A stretch of 64,000 nt of DNA from Pseudomonas violetae (GCF_023072615.1 NZ_JAKNRW010000018.1:1-64000); one strand, 5' to 3'; positions 1-8,913 are shown, numbered from the stretch's first letter. Made by a program: numbers and translations. The notes: generated by a model not told the origin, from the sequence alone.

Positions 1-191
1 GGAGGCAAGTCGGCAAAACGCTGGCGCAGCGCCTGGGCTTTCTGCCAGGCCTGTTCGTGGGTGGCACTGGTATCACGCCAGCGCTGCAAGTTCGCGCGGT
101 CGTGCTCGTTGGCACCGCCGGATTCCAGCAGCGCAAGCCATTGCGCGGCGGCACGCACGGCCTGGCGGGTATCGGACGCTTGAGTGTTCAC
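1..191 (-). CDS. FecR-family anti-sigma/iron sensor protein (partial)
   Basis: This is the N-terminal 63 codons of a gene that leaves the window at its left edge. It starts with GTG, and the start overlaps the TGA of the upstream sigma-factor gene (GTGA), so the two are translationally coupled. The visible protein holds an AAxWLALLESG stretch followed by an LQRWRD...HEQAWQKA segment. That is the DUF4880/FecR N-terminal domain, which binds the sigma factor on the cytoplasmic side. Family members span the inner membrane and pass a TonB-receptor signal to the sigma factor. The transmembrane and periplasmic parts lie outside the window. The family call is firm; the iron source sensed cannot be read. 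Confidence 0.85.
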   Translation of the reverse strand, partial: MNTQASDTRQAVRAAAQWLALLESGGANEHDRANLQRWRDTSATHEQAWQKAQALRQRFADLP

Positions 192-697
192 AGGTCCACC
201 AGCAGGCAATGCTCATAAGCCTGGGCCATGTAACGCTTGATCGTACGTTCAGACACTTGCAGGCGTTCAGCGATTTGCGCGTAGGTCAGGCCGTCGAGCT
301 GGCTCCAGAGAAACGCCCGGCGCACGGCCCGCGGCAAACCGTCGAGCAGCTCCTCCAGCGCCTGCAGGGTTTCCAGCAACAGCCAGCGATGTTCAGGGGA
401 TGGCGCGCAATCTTCGGGCATCGCTGCCAGCGCCGCCAGATAGGCTTGTTCCAAGCTGCGGCGCTGGTAGAAATTGCTCAGCAGGCGTTTGCCCACGGTC
501 AACAGATAGGCACGGGGCTCTTGCAGGTCGGCGATCCGCTGGGAGCTGGCAAGTACTCGCAGGAAAGTATCTTGGCTGAGATCTGCCGCATCACTGCCGT
601 TGCCCAGGCGTTTGCTCAACCAGGTTTCCAGCCAGCCACGGTGATCGCGGTACAGGTCATGAAGGGTTGGCTCCGTCGGCATCACTGCATCACTCAT
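188..697 (-). CDS. ECF RNA polymerase sigma factor, FecI type
   Basis: This 169-residue protein has the two-domain ECF layout. Region 2 lies at about residues 10-80 (LYRDHRGWLETWL, DAADLSQDTFLRVL) and region 4 at about 105-160, with a helix-turn-helix ending in LTYAQIAERLQVSERTIKRY. FecI-type factors direct RNA polymerase to TonB-dependent siderophore or haem receptor genes. The start used is MSDAVMPTEP; an internal Met at residue 6 is an alternative. The gene overlaps a FecR gene downstream and has a Fur-box-like site about 30-50 bp upstream, so iron repression is likely. The partner receptor is presumably beyond the left edge. Confidence 0.93.
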   Translation of the reverse strand: MSDAVMPTEPTLHDLYRDHRGWLETWLSKRLGNGSDAADLSQDTFLRVLASSQRIADLQEPRAYLLTVGKRLLSNFYQRRSLEQAYLAALAAMPEDCAPSPEHRWLLLETLQALEELLDGLPRAVRRAFLWSQLDGLTYAQIAERLQVSERTIKRYMAQAYEHCLLVDL

Positions 698-728
698 CTC
701 AAGAAGGCCTGCGCCAGGAGTTGTAGTA

Positions 729-747
729 AATGAGAGTGATTCTAATT
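729..747 (-). promoter_or_regulatory. Fur-box-like site upstream of the ECF sigma gene
   Basis: The segment AATGAGAGTGATTCTAATT resembles Fur boxes seen before Pseudomonas iron-starvation sigma genes (pattern ATGAGAATGATTnTnATT). It lies 32-50 bp upstream of the start codon, where it could cover the promoter. I matched it by eye only. A score against a Pseudomonas Fur matrix would settle it. Confidence 0.55.
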
Positions 748-811
748 AATGTTGGACCCGTACAGGAAGCTCTTTATGCATTGAGTGCGCAGAAAGGCAA
801 ATCGCAGACAC

Positions 812-838
812 AAAAAACCCCGGTCTTTCGACCAGGGT
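812..838 (-). terminator. Rho-independent terminator of the tRNA-Val/Asp/Asp transcript
   Basis: Read on the minus strand, CCCTGGTC-GAAA-GACCGGGG forms an 8-bp stem with a GAAA tetraloop, followed by six T. It sits about 75 bp after tRNA-Asp and ends that transcript. Confidence 0.85.
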
Positions 839-914
839 CTCCGCTATCGACTCGAAGACAACCAATGGCTGTTCTTCGTAGCTCCAAGGCGTTCAGTGGG
901 CCTTGTCGCAGATA

Positions 915-991
915 TGGCGCAGCGGACGGGACTCGAACCCGCGACCCCCGGCGTGACAGGCCGGTATTCTAACCGACTGAACTACCGCTGC
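915..991 (-). tRNA. tRNA-Asp(GTC), copy 1
   Basis: A 77-nt cloverleaf with encoded CCA. The acceptor stem is GCAGCGG/CCGCTGC, the anticodon stem is CCGGC/GCCGG, and the loop CTGTCAC carries anticodon GTC. The T-arm GGTTCGAGTCC is standard. It is the last gene of a Val-Asp-Asp tRNA transcript and is identical to the copy at 1081-1157. Confidence 0.97.
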
Positions 992-1080
992 GTATCGCTT
1001 TGGACTTGCGTCCTAACTCGTCTGACTGGAAGCTTCGAGGCTTTCAATCTCGAATCAGGTCAGACCTGACTCGGAAAATA

Positions 1081-1157
1081 TGGCGCAGCGGACGGGACTC
1101 GAACCCGCGACCCCCGGCGTGACAGGCCGGTATTCTAACCGACTGAACTACCGCTGC
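1081..1157 (-). tRNA. tRNA-Asp(GTC), copy 2
   Basis: A 77-nt gene identical in sequence to the tRNA-Asp at 915-991, with encoded CCA and anticodon GTC in the loop CTGTCAC. It is the middle gene of the Val-Asp-Asp transcript. The 89-bp spacer to the first copy shows no gene. Confidence 0.97.
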
Positions 1158-1211
1158 GCGTCGGTGGAGGCTTTTAAAGCTTCCATCTTGCTTTCGCAAG
1201 ACTCTCGGAAG

Positions 1212-1287
1212 TGGTGGGTGATGACGGGATCGAACCGCCGACATTCTGCTTGTAAGGCAGACGCTCTCCCAGCTGAGCTAATCACCC
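1212..1287 (-). tRNA. tRNA-Val(TAC)
   Basis: A 76-nt gene with acceptor stem GGGTGAT/ATCACCC, anticodon stem CTGCC/GGCAG-type and loop CTTACAA, giving anticodon TAC. It has an encoded CCA and is promoter-proximal in the Val-Asp-Asp tRNA cluster. Confidence 0.97.
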
Positions 1288-1411
1288 GTTTGCATCTCCG
1301 AGGCCGCGAAATTTACGCAGGTAGCGAACCTAAGTCAATAGCAGGATTGAAGTTTTTCTGAAAAAGACAAAATCGTGTCAGTGGCTGATGAGCTCGGTGA
1401 CCACCAGACCG

Positions 1412-1480
1412 CTATCGCGAGCCGGCTCACTCCTACAATTGTCCGCGTTGCACCTTTGGGAGCGAGCCTGCTCGCGATGA
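1412..1480. repeat. REP doublet, inverted
   Basis: Two REP palindromes face each other: TATCGCGAGCCGGCTCACTCC at the left and GGGAGCGAGCCTGCTCGCGATG at the right, about 25 bp apart. The left copy has decayed (CACTCC for CGCTCC). The rest of the 1288-1514 gap shows no gene. Confidence 0.85.
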
Positions 1481-1514
1481 CGGCGGAACATCCACCATCA
1501 ATGTTTCAGTCCTG

Positions 1515-2291
1515 TCACTCGCTGTAAATCATCTTCTTGGTCATGCCACCATCCACCACGAACTCCTGCCCCGTAACGAAGCCGGCGTTCTTCGACAGCA
1601 ACCAGGCCACCATCGCCGCCACGTCCTCCACCGTCCCTACCCTGCCCGTTGGATGCTGGGCGTGGTCAGCATCGGTAAGCGGTTCGGCGCGGCGCGCGGA
1701 AGGGTCGCGTGCATCGATCCAGCCCGGACTGACGGCATTGACCCGAATCTCCGGCCCCAGGCTGATCGCCAGTGCATGAGTCAGGGCCAACAGGCCGCCC
1801 TTGCTCGCCGCATAGGCTTCAGTGTTGGGCTCCGATTGCCCGGCGCGGGTCGAGGCCAGGTTGACGATCGAACCGCTGTGAGCGCGCAGGTACGGCGCAC
1901 AGTGCTTGGCCAACAGCATCGGGCCACTAAGATTGACCGCCAGCACGCGGTTCCAGTAGGCCAGGTCGAGGCTTTCCAGGGTGATGTTGTGCGGGTCTGC
2001 CACCGCCGCGTTGCAGACGAGCGCATCAAGCCGCCCGAACTGCCCCAGCACCTCGGCCACGCCCAGTGCCACCTGCCCCTCGTTCGAAACGTCCATGGCG
2101 ATGAACCAGGCGTTATCACCCAGCACCTTCGCCACTTTCGAACCGCGGGCGCGGTCCAGGTCGGTCAGCACGACTTGCCAGCCTTCACTGACCAACCAGG
2201 CCGAAATGCCCAGGCCGATGCCACGCGCAGCACCCGTGACCAACGCGACACGGCCATTGGTGCCCGTGCCAGGCGCGGACAACTCGATCAC
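1515..2291 (-). CDS. SDR-family NAD(P)-dependent oxidoreductase
   Basis: A 258-residue short-chain dehydrogenase of normal length. The Rossmann nucleotide-binding motif TGAARGIGLG lies at about residues 20-29, the CNAAV structural motif at about 93-97, and the catalytic Ser...Tyr-x-x-x-Lys as NLAST and YAASKGG near 145-165. The C-terminal VTGQEFVVDGGM is typical of FabG-like members. The substrate is unknown. Its ATG overlaps the metZ stop (ATGA), so it is coupled to the methionine sulfhydrylase gene. Whether it works in methionine metabolism or only shares the transcript cannot be told from sequence. Confidence 0.92.
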   Translation of the reverse strand: MIELSAPGTGTNGRVALVTGAARGIGLGISAWLVSEGWQVVLTDLDRARGSKVAKVLGDNAWFIAMDVSNEGQVALGVAEVLGQFGRLDALVCNAAVADPHNITLESLDLAYWNRVLAVNLSGPMLLAKHCAPYLRAHSGSIVNLASTRAGQSEPNTEAYAASKGGLLALTHALAISLGPEIRVNAVSPGWIDARDPSARRAEPLTDADHAQHPTGRVGTVEDVAAMVAWLLSKNAGFVTGQEFVVDGGMTKKMIYSE

Positions 2292-3499
2292 AGCGCAGCC
2301 AGGCCGCGCGCTAGATCGGTTTGCAGGTCTGCCACGTCTTCCAGGCCGACCGCGACACGGATCAGGCTGTCGCGGATCCCCGCTGCTTCGCGCTCCTGCG
2401 GCGCCAGGCGACCGTGAGAAGTGGTGCTCGGATGGGTAATGGTGGTCTTGCTGTCACCGAGATTGGCGGTGATCGAAATCAGGCGAGTCGCATCAATAAA
2501 GCGCCACGCGCCCTCTTTGCCACCCTTGACCTCGAAACTCACAACCGCGCCAAAGCCCTTCTGCTGGCGCAAGGCCAACTCGTGCTGAGGATGACTTTTG
2601 AGGCCTGCGTAATGGACTTTCTCGATGCCGTCCTGCTGCTCCAGCCATTCAGCCAATTGCTGGGCGTTGGCGCAGTGCGCCTTCATCCGCAGGCCGAGAG
2701 TTTCCAGACCCTTGAGAAAGATCCAGGCGTTGAAGGGGCTCAGAGTCGGACCGGCGGTGCGCAGGAAGCCGACGACTTCTTTCATGTGCTCGCTGCGACC
2801 GGCTACCACGCCGCCCATGCAACGCCCCTGGCCGTCGATGAACTTGGTCGCCGAGTGCACGACGATGTCCGCGCCCATCTTCAGCGGCTGCTGCAACGCC
2901 GGGGTGCAGAAACAGTTGTCGACCACCAGCATTGCGCCCTTGGCGTGCGCGATTTTCGTCAGTTCGGCGATGTCCACCAGCTCTGCCAGAGGATTGGACG
3001 GGGACTCGACAAACAGCAATTTGGTATTGCCCTTGATCGCCGCATCCCAGCCAGACAGCTCCGCCAGAGGCACGTAATCGACTTCGACACCGAAACGCTT
3101 GAAATACTTTTCGAACAGGCTGATGGTCGAGCCGAATACGCTGCGCGACACCAGCACGTGATCACCGGCGCTGCACAGGCTCATCACCACGGCCATGATC
3201 GCCGCCATCCCGGTGGCGGTCGCCACAGCTTGTTCGGCGCCTTCCAAGGCAGCGATGCGCTCTTCGAATGCGCGAACGGTCGGGTTGGTGTAGCGCGAGT
3301 AGACGTTGCCCGGCACTTCCCCGGCAAAGCGCGCCGCCGCGTCGGCAGCGGTGCGGAATACGTAGCTGGAAGTGAAGAACATTGGATCACCGTGTTCGCC
3401 TTCCGGCGTGCGGTGCTGGCCGGCGCGTACGGCCAGGGTATCGAACGCTACGCCTTCGAGGTCGCTGTCCAGCCGACCGGCATCCCAATCCTGACTCAT
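2288..3499 (-). CDS. metZ: O-succinylhomoserine sulfhydrylase
   Basis: A 403-residue Cys/Met-metabolism PLP enzyme. It makes homocysteine directly from O-succinylhomoserine and sulfide, the Pseudomonas route to methionine. Visible features are the N-terminal DTLAVRAGQ, YSRYTNPTVRAFEERIAALEG, the PLP-phosphate region ATGMAAI, and the Schiff-base lysine in VVHSATKFIDGQGR near residue 210. The C-terminal ITHPSTTSHGRL and RVAVGLEDVADL are also standard. It lies downstream of purF, as in other pseudomonads, and is coupled to the SDR gene after it. Cystathionine gamma-synthase is a close relative; the purF context favours MetZ. Confidence 0.95.
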   Translation of the reverse strand: MSQDWDAGRLDSDLEGVAFDTLAVRAGQHRTPEGEHGDPMFFTSSYVFRTAADAAARFAGEVPGNVYSRYTNPTVRAFEERIAALEGAEQAVATATGMAAIMAVVMSLCSAGDHVLVSRSVFGSTISLFEKYFKRFGVEVDYVPLAELSGWDAAIKGNTKLLFVESPSNPLAELVDIAELTKIAHAKGAMLVVDNCFCTPALQQPLKMGADIVVHSATKFIDGQGRCMGGVVAGRSEHMKEVVGFLRTAGPTLSPFNAWIFLKGLETLGLRMKAHCANAQQLAEWLEQQDGIEKVHYAGLKSHPQHELALRQQKGFGAVVSFEVKGGKEGAWRFIDATRLISITANLGDSKTTITHPSTTSHGRLAPQEREAAGIRDSLIRVAVGLEDVADLQTDLARGLAAL

Positions 3500-3545
3500 G
3501 CTGTCACTCCTTGATTCATTACACTAAGAAAGACATCCACCCAAT

Positions 3546-3643
3546 GTAGGAGCGAGCTTGCTCGCGAAGAAACCAAGGACCGCGCGTTGAATCTAACTCC
3601 CCGCGTTATCGTTGACGTCCATCGCGAGCAAGCTCGCTCCTAC
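3546..3643. repeat. REP doublet, inverted (REPIN-like)
   Basis: Two copies in opposite orientation, GTAGGAGCGAGCTTGCTCGCGA and ATCGCGAGCAAGCTCGCTCCTAC, bound a central spacer of about 54 bp. The outer arms pair over about 22 bp. The element sits between purF and metZ and fills most of that gap. Confidence 0.92.
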
Positions 3644-3656
3644 AGCGGCCAGTTAC

Positions 3657-5162
3657 TCAGTTGTTGTACAGATCGATAATCGCGCTGACTGCCTGGGTCT
3701 TGACCTTGGAGGCATCGTTACGTGCCTGCTCGATCTTGTTCAGGTAAGCCTCATCAACATCGCCTGTGACGTACTGGCCGTCGAACACCGCGCAATCGAA
3801 CTTGTCGATCTTGATCTTGCCGCCACCGACCGCTTCGATCAAGTCAGGCAGGTCCTGGTAGATCAGCCAGTCGGCGCCGATCAGGTCGGCCACGTCCTGG
3901 GTCGAACGATTGTGGGCGATCAGTTCGTGCGCGCTCGGCATGTCGATGCCGTACACGTTCGGGTAACGAACAGCCGGTGCCGCCGAGCAGAAGTAGACGT
4001 TCTTGGCGCCGGCTTCGCGAGCCATCTGGATGATCTGCTTGCAGGTGGTGCCGCGAACGATCGAGTCGTCCACCAGCATTACGTTCTTGCCGCGGAATTC
4101 CAGCTCGATGGCGTTGAGCTTTTGGCGTACGGATTTTTTCCGTGCCGCCTGGCCCGGCATGATGAAGGTCCGGCCGATGTAGCGGTTCTTCACGAAGCCT
4201 TCGCGGAATTTCACGCCCAGGTGGTTCGCCAATTCAAGGGCTGCGGTGCGGCTGGTGTCTGGAATTGGGATGACTACGTCGATGTCGTGATCTGGACGCT
4301 CGCGCAGGATCTTCTCGGCCAGCTTCTCGCCCATTCGCAGACGGGCCTTGTAGACCGATACGCCGTCGATGATCGAGTCCGGGCGCGCCAGGTAGACGTG
4401 TTCGAAGATGCACGGGGTCAGGGACGGATTGTTTGCGCACTGGCGGGTGTGCAACTTGCCGTCTTCGGTGATGTAGACCGCTTCGCCCGGTGCCAAGTCG
4501 CGAATCAGGGTGAAGCCGAGCACGTCCAGGGACACGCTTTCGGAGGCGATCATGTATTCGACGCCCTCGTCGGTGTGACGCTGGCCAAAGACGATCGGGC
4601 GGATGCCGTGCGGGTCGCGGAAACCGACGATACCGTAGCCGGTAACCATCGCCACAACCGCGTAGCCACCGACGCAACGGTTGTGCACGTCAGTGACCGC
4701 TGCGAATACGTCTTCTTCAGTTGGCTGCAACTTGCCGCGCTGGGCCAGTTCGTGGGCGAACACGTTGAGCAGCACTTCCGAATCGGAATTGGTGTTTACG
4801 TGGCGCAGGTCAGATTCGTAGATCTCCTTGGCCAACTGTTCAACGTTGGTCAGGTTCCCGTTGTGCGCCAGGGTAATGCCGTAAGGCGAGTTGACGTAAA
4901 ACGGTTGAGCCTCGGCCGAGGTCGAGCTGCCAGCGGTCGGGTAACGGACATGACCGATACCCATATGACCGACCAGACGCTGCATGTGACGCTGATGGAA
5001 CACGTCACGCACCAGCCCATTGTCCTTGCGCAGGAATAACCGGCCATCATGGCTGGTCACGATACCGGCAGCGTCCTGGCCGCGGTGCTGGAGGACGGTT
5101 AGCGCGTCATACAGCGCCTGATTCACGTTCGACTTACCGACGATACCGACGATGCCACACAT
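3657..5162 (-). CDS. purF: Amidophosphoribosyltransferase
   Basis: A 501-residue enzyme catalysing the first committed step of purine synthesis, PRPP + glutamine to phosphoribosylamine. The start is set at MCGIVGIVG because the cysteine after the initiator Met must become the N-terminal nucleophile of the class II glutaminase domain; a start three codons upstream would bury it. The glutaminase domain covers about residues 1-230 (GIGHVRYPTAG, NGNLTN). The phosphoribosyltransferase domain follows, with PRPP loop MLVDDSIVRGTT near residue 365. It follows cvpA in the conserved folC-dedD-cvpA-purF order. Confidence 0.98.
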   Translation of the reverse strand: MCGIVGIVGKSNVNQALYDALTVLQHRGQDAAGIVTSHDGRLFLRKDNGLVRDVFHQRHMQRLVGHMGIGHVRYPTAGSSTSAEAQPFYVNSPYGITLAHNGNLTNVEQLAKEIYESDLRHVNTNSDSEVLLNVFAHELAQRGKLQPTEEDVFAAVTDVHNRCVGGYAVVAMVTGYGIVGFRDPHGIRPIVFGQRHTDEGVEYMIASESVSLDVLGFTLIRDLAPGEAVYITEDGKLHTRQCANNPSLTPCIFEHVYLARPDSIIDGVSVYKARLRMGEKLAEKILRERPDHDIDVVIPIPDTSRTAALELANHLGVKFREGFVKNRYIGRTFIMPGQAARKKSVRQKLNAIELEFRGKNVMLVDDSIVRGTTCKQIIQMAREAGAKNVYFCSAAPAVRYPNVYGIDMPSAHELIAHNRSTQDVADLIGADWLIYQDLPDLIEAVGGGKIKIDKFDCAVFDGQYVTGDVDEAYLNKIEQARNDASKVKTQAVSAIIDLYNN

Positions 5163-5203
5163 GCGACGCAACCCCTACTTAATAGATCTGAACTGAGCAA
5201 CAC

Positions 5204-5764
5204 TCACTGCGGCGTTTTGGCCGTTGGCAAGAGTTGCTCCTTGAACGGTATCTCAGCGGGTACGCTGATACCGCTGGCAAGCCACTGACTGCTCCACCCG
5301 AGAATCAGGTTCTTGGACCAGTCGGCGACCAATAGAAACTTTGGCACGAGCTGTGATTCTTTCCACCACCCGTCCTGCTGTACCGGCCCCAGGCTCAACA
5401 GCCCGACCGCCACGACCACCAGCAACACGCCACGCGCGGCGCCGAAGGCCATGCCGAGGAATCGATCGGTCCCGGACAACCCGGTGACGCGTACCAACTC
5501 GCCGATAAGATAATTGATCATTGCGCCTACTATCAGAGTGGCGACAAACATGATGGCACAGCCCGCGATCACACGAGCCGATGGTGTTTCGATGTATCCG
5601 ACGAGGTACTCGGACAATGCACCACCGAACATCCAGGCTACGACTCCTGCGATGATCCAGGTCACCAGCGATAGCGCTTCCTTGACGAAGCCGCGGCTAA
5701 GACTGATCAATGCGGAGATGGCGACGATTGCAACGATCGCCCAGTCAACCCAGGTAAATGGCAC
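5204..5764 (-). CDS. cvpA: CvpA family inner-membrane protein
   Basis: A 186-residue protein with four predicted membrane segments, at about residues 8-26, 30-50, 62-88 and 103-122. The opening MPFTWVDWAIVAI and SLSRGFVKEALSL are typical of CvpA, and GTDRFLGMAFGAARG lies in the third quarter. In E. coli CvpA is needed for colicin V production and the gene lies upstream of purF, as here. Its molecular role remains unclear. It is 41 bp upstream of purF in the same direction. Confidence 0.95.
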   Translation of the reverse strand: MPFTWVDWAIVAIVAISALISLSRGFVKEALSLVTWIIAGVVAWMFGGALSEYLVGYIETPSARVIAGCAIMFVATLIVGAMINYLIGELVRVTGLSGTDRFLGMAFGAARGVLLVVVAVGLLSLGPVQQDGWWKESQLVPKFLLVADWSKNLILGWSSQWLASGISVPAEIPFKEQLLPTAKTPQ

Positions 5765-5862
5765 AGTGCAGCCTACAGACAGATAAGGCGGCGCATTTTA
5801 GCAGAGCGCATGCCTGTCGGTAAGCTGCGATTAGCAGTGCATTTCAATCGGAGCGATAGTTT

Positions 5863-6528
5863 TTAACTGCGTTCAGGCTGGAAACGCACCACAAAGCCCT
5901 TGAGGTTCCGCTGACGACTCAACAAATCGCGCAAACGGTCGGCCTCGGCGCGCTCGATCAGCGGCCCGACAAACACCCGATTCTTGCCATCAGCCGTGCG
6001 AATGTAGGCATTGTAGCCTTGGGCACGCAGGGATTTCTGCAAGCTTTCGGCACTGGCACGGTTCGACAGGCTGGCCAGTTGCACCGACCAGCTGACTGAC
6101 AGGCCATTGGCATCGACACGGCTTTGGCTGGTGTCCGGCTTGCCGGGTGTCGCCGTGATTGGCTGGGCCGGCGGCGTGCTTGGCTTGGCGGCCAACGCCG
6201 GTATTGGCGCGACTGGCTTGGCTGCCGGGGCAGGTGCAGGAGCGACGGGTGCCGCAGGCGCAATCGGCGTAGACGGCACTTCCTGCTGGGCGATTTCCTC
6301 GTCGCTCGGCACCGGTTCTTGCGGCAGCGCCTGGGGCTCAGGCACGACCACTGGCTCGACCTGGACCTGCGGCACCGAAGGCGCTTGCGGGGCCACGGGC
6401 GCCTCGACGATCACCTTGCGCTGCTCATCCTGGCGGGAAAACAGCATCGGCAGGAAAATCACCGCCAGTGCCACCAGCACCAGGGCGCCAACCATGCGTT
6501 GTTTGTAAGCCTTATCCAGCAATGCCAT
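5863..6528 (-). CDS. dedD: SPOR-domain (DedD-like) cell-division protein
   Basis: A 221-residue bitopic protein. I start it at MALLDKAYKQR, whose ATG lies inside the end of folC (17-bp overlap). There is one membrane helix near residues 10-30 (RMVGALVLVALAVIFLPMLF). A Pro/Ala/Val-rich periplasmic linker covers about residues 45-140, and a SPOR domain about 145-218 (SVQLASLSNRASAESLQ, VFVGPLIERAEADRL). SPOR domains bind denuded septal peptidoglycan, which places DedD proteins at the division site. The order folC-dedD-cvpA-purF matches that of many gammaproteobacteria. Confidence 0.9.
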   Translation of the reverse strand: MALLDKAYKQRMVGALVLVALAVIFLPMLFSRQDEQRKVIVEAPVAPQAPSVPQVQVEPVVVPEPQALPQEPVPSDEEIAQQEVPSTPIAPAAPVAPAPAPAAKPVAPIPALAAKPSTPPAQPITATPGKPDTSQSRVDANGLSVSWSVQLASLSNRASAESLQKSLRAQGYNAYIRTADGKNRVFVGPLIERAEADRLRDLLSRQRNLKGFVVRFQPERS

Positions 6529-7819
6529 TTGCCGCTTCCTCCGTGGAGCGCCGGGCCAACCACTCAAGGGCCTCAGCGACACAATAAAATGATCCGAACA
6601 ACAGAATCTCGTCGTCGCTCGTCGCTCGTGCGCACTGCCCTTCCAAGGCTGAGGCCACGCTGGCATAGGACGTCACCGAAGCCCCAAGGTTCTGCAGCAC
6701 CCGCTCTAAATCGTCCACCGGGCGCGCCCGGGGGGAATCCAGAGGTGCAACAGCCCAATGCTGGACACTGGCATTCAACTGGCTAACGACACCGTCCAGA
6801 TCCTTGTCCGCCAGCAAGCCGAACACTGCCAGACGCTTGGCGACCGGCGGACGACTGGACAGACGGCGAGCAAGATATTCGGCCGCATGGGGATTATGCC
6901 CCACGTCGAGCAACAGGTGCAGACGTTTGCCCTGCCATTCGAACTCCCGACGGTCGAGTCGCCCCACCACACGAGTCGCTTTCAGGGCTTCAATGACCTG
7001 CGCCTCCACCCAAGGCAACCCCAGCAGCAGATAAGCCTGCAAAGCCAACGCGGCGTTCTCCATCGGCAGGTCGAGCAACGGCAGGTCCCGCAACTCGACT
7101 GCCCGGCCCTGCGCATCAAGACCGCGCCATTGCCAGTGGTGATCGGTAACGCCCAGATCAAAGTCACGCCCACGCAGAAAAAACGGGCAGGCCAGCTCGC
7201 GGGCTTTATCCAGCAGAGGTTGCGGAGGATTCAGATCGCCGCAAAGCGCAGGAGCGCCCTGGCGAAAAATGCCGGCTTTTTCGTAGGCCACGGATTCTCG
7301 GGTATCACCCAGGTAATCGGCGTGATCGACACCGATACTGGTGACGAGCGCCATGTCCGCGTCCACCACATTGACTGTGTCCAGACGCCCGCCCAGGCCG
7401 ACTTCGAGCACCACCGCATCCAGCCCCGACCGTTGAAACAGCCAGAACGCCGCCAGGGTGCCCATTTCGAAATAAGTCAGGGAGGTGTCGCCGCGGCCCG
7501 CCTCGACTGCCGCGAAAGCCTGGCACAGCTCGGCATCAGTCGCTTCGACGCCGTTGACCTGCACCCGTTCGTTGTAACGTAGCAGGTGCGGGGAGTTGTA
7601 GACACCGACTTTCAGGCCCTGCGTGCGCAGCAATGAAGCCACGAATGCGCAGGTAGACCCCTTGCCGTTGGTGCCCGTGACAGTGATCACCCGAGGCGCC
7701 GGCCTGCCCAGTCCCATGCGGGACGCTACCTGCTGCGAGCGCTCCAGCCCCATGTCGATGGCCGAAGGGTGCAACTGTTCCAGGTAGGCGAGCCACTCGC
7801 CAAGGGTACGTTGGGTCAT
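6512..7819 (-). CDS. folC: Bifunctional dihydrofolate/folylpolyglutamate synthase
   Basis: A 435-residue Mur-ligase-like enzyme that adds glutamate to dihydropteroate and then to folates. The ATP-binding loop VTGTNGKGSTCAF lies at about residues 46-58. YFEMGTLAAFWLF, VLEVGLGGRLD and TSIGVDHADYLGDT follow, and DVGHNPHA opens the C-terminal domain. Its ATG overlaps the accD stop (ATGA), so the two genes are coupled. Length is normal. Confidence 0.97.
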   Translation of the reverse strand: MTQRTLGEWLAYLEQLHPSAIDMGLERSQQVASRMGLGRPAPRVITVTGTNGKGSTCAFVASLLRTQGLKVGVYNSPHLLRYNERVQVNGVEATDAELCQAFAAVEAGRGDTSLTYFEMGTLAAFWLFQRSGLDAVVLEVGLGGRLDTVNVVDADMALVTSIGVDHADYLGDTRESVAYEKAGIFRQGAPALCGDLNPPQPLLDKARELACPFFLRGRDFDLGVTDHHWQWRGLDAQGRAVELRDLPLLDLPMENAALALQAYLLLGLPWVEAQVIEALKATRVVGRLDRREFEWQGKRLHLLLDVGHNPHAAEYLARRLSSRPPVAKRLAVFGLLADKDLDGVVSQLNASVQHWAVAPLDSPRARPVDDLERVLQNLGASVTSYASVASALEGQCARATSDDEILLFGSFYCVAEALEWLARRSTEEAANGIAG

Positions 7820-8736
7820 ATGTTGGCAGGCACCGGCGGAACCACGATCGGCTCGATTGGCGCGGCGACGAATTTCGGCGTCGGCAACCCCATCATCTGT
7901 GCCAGCAGGTTGCCCAGGCGTGGACGCAATTCCTGACGATGAACGATCATGTCGATCGCACCGTGTTCCAGCAAGAATTCGCTGCGCTGGAAGCCTTCTG
8001 GCAGTTTTTCGCGCACGGTCTGCTCGATCACGCGCGGGCCGGCAAAGCCGATCAGGGCCTTTGGCTCGCCGACAATCACGTCGCCCAGCATCGCCAGGCT
8101 GGCGGAAACACCGCCGTAGACCGGGTCGGTGAGTACGGAGATAAACGGGATGCCTTCTTCACGCAGACGCGCCAGCACCGCAGAAGTCTTGGCCATTTGC
8201 ATCAGGGAGATCAGGGCTTCCTGCATCCGTGCGCCACCGGAAGCGGCAAAGCAGATCATCGGGCATTGGTTTTCCAACGCGTAGTTGGCGGCGCGAACGA
8301 AGCGCTCACCGACGATGGCACCCATGGAGCCGCCCATGAAGGAGAATTCGAACGCCGAAACCACCACCGGCATGCCCAGCAGGGTGCCACTCATGGACAC
8401 CAGCGCGTCTTTCTCGCCGGTGGCTTTCTGGGCTGCGGTCAGGCGGTCCTTGTACTTCTTGCCGTCGCGGAACTTCAGACGGTCCGCTGGTTCCAGGTCA
8501 GCGCCCAGTTCGGCACGGCCTTCGGCGTCAAGGAAGATGTCGATGCGCGCGCGTGCGCCGATACGCATGTGGTGATTGCACTTTGGGCAAACGTCCAGGG
8601 TCTTTTCCAGCTCCGGACGATAAAGCACCGCCTCGCAAGATGGGCACTTGTCCCAAAGACCTTCAGGCACCGAGCTCTTCTTGACCTCGGAACGCATGAT
8701 CGAAGGGATCAGTTTGTCTACTAACCAGTTGCTCAT
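7816..8736 (-). CDS. accD: Acetyl-CoA carboxylase carboxyltransferase subunit beta
   Basis: A 306-residue subunit that, with AccA, transfers CO2 from biotin to acetyl-CoA to make malonyl-CoA. The start is taken at MSNWLVDKL; an in-frame extension upstream has no homologous character. The four-cysteine zinc ribbon is visible near residues 28-50 (CPSC...CPKC). The crotonase-like core carries MGGSMGAIVGERF and FAASGGARMQEALISLMQM. The C-terminus is Pro/Val-rich. The order accD-folC is conserved and the two genes overlap by four bases. Confidence 0.97.
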   Translation of the reverse strand: MSNWLVDKLIPSIMRSEVKKSSVPEGLWDKCPSCEAVLYRPELEKTLDVCPKCNHHMRIGARARIDIFLDAEGRAELGADLEPADRLKFRDGKKYKDRLTAAQKATGEKDALVSMSGTLLGMPVVVSAFEFSFMGGSMGAIVGERFVRAANYALENQCPMICFAASGGARMQEALISLMQMAKTSAVLARLREEGIPFISVLTDPVYGGVSASLAMLGDVIVGEPKALIGFAGPRVIEQTVREKLPEGFQRSEFLLEHGAIDMIVHRQELRPRLGNLLAQMMGLPTPKFVAAPIEPIVVPPVPANI

Positions 8737-8913
8737 GCTTTCTTTCTCCAGTACCGGCGGCTCGAACGCTCTGGTTCGCAGCCCCGCGTATGCCCTTGAG
8801 CTAAATTCATGTGTGCGGCGATGATCCAAGGATGGCCGGATCAGCGAATCGTGACCTGCGTACCACCCAAAAACCCTCAGCCATGCCTGTGGACGGCGGC
8901 AGTCTGCCAGCCG

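Noticed and set aside
3500..3545. A SAM or other riboswitch upstream of metZ
   Set aside because: Only 46 bp separate the metZ start from the REP element and no conserved riboswitch core is visible.
3546..3643. Repeated short palindromes as a possible CRISPR array
   Set aside because: Copies are inverted pairs scattered over many loci, with no regular spacers and no cas genes. They are REP elements.
3612..5039. A 475-codon plus-strand open frame opposite purF
   Set aside because: Fully antisense to purF, with no ribosome-binding site and no recognisable domain.
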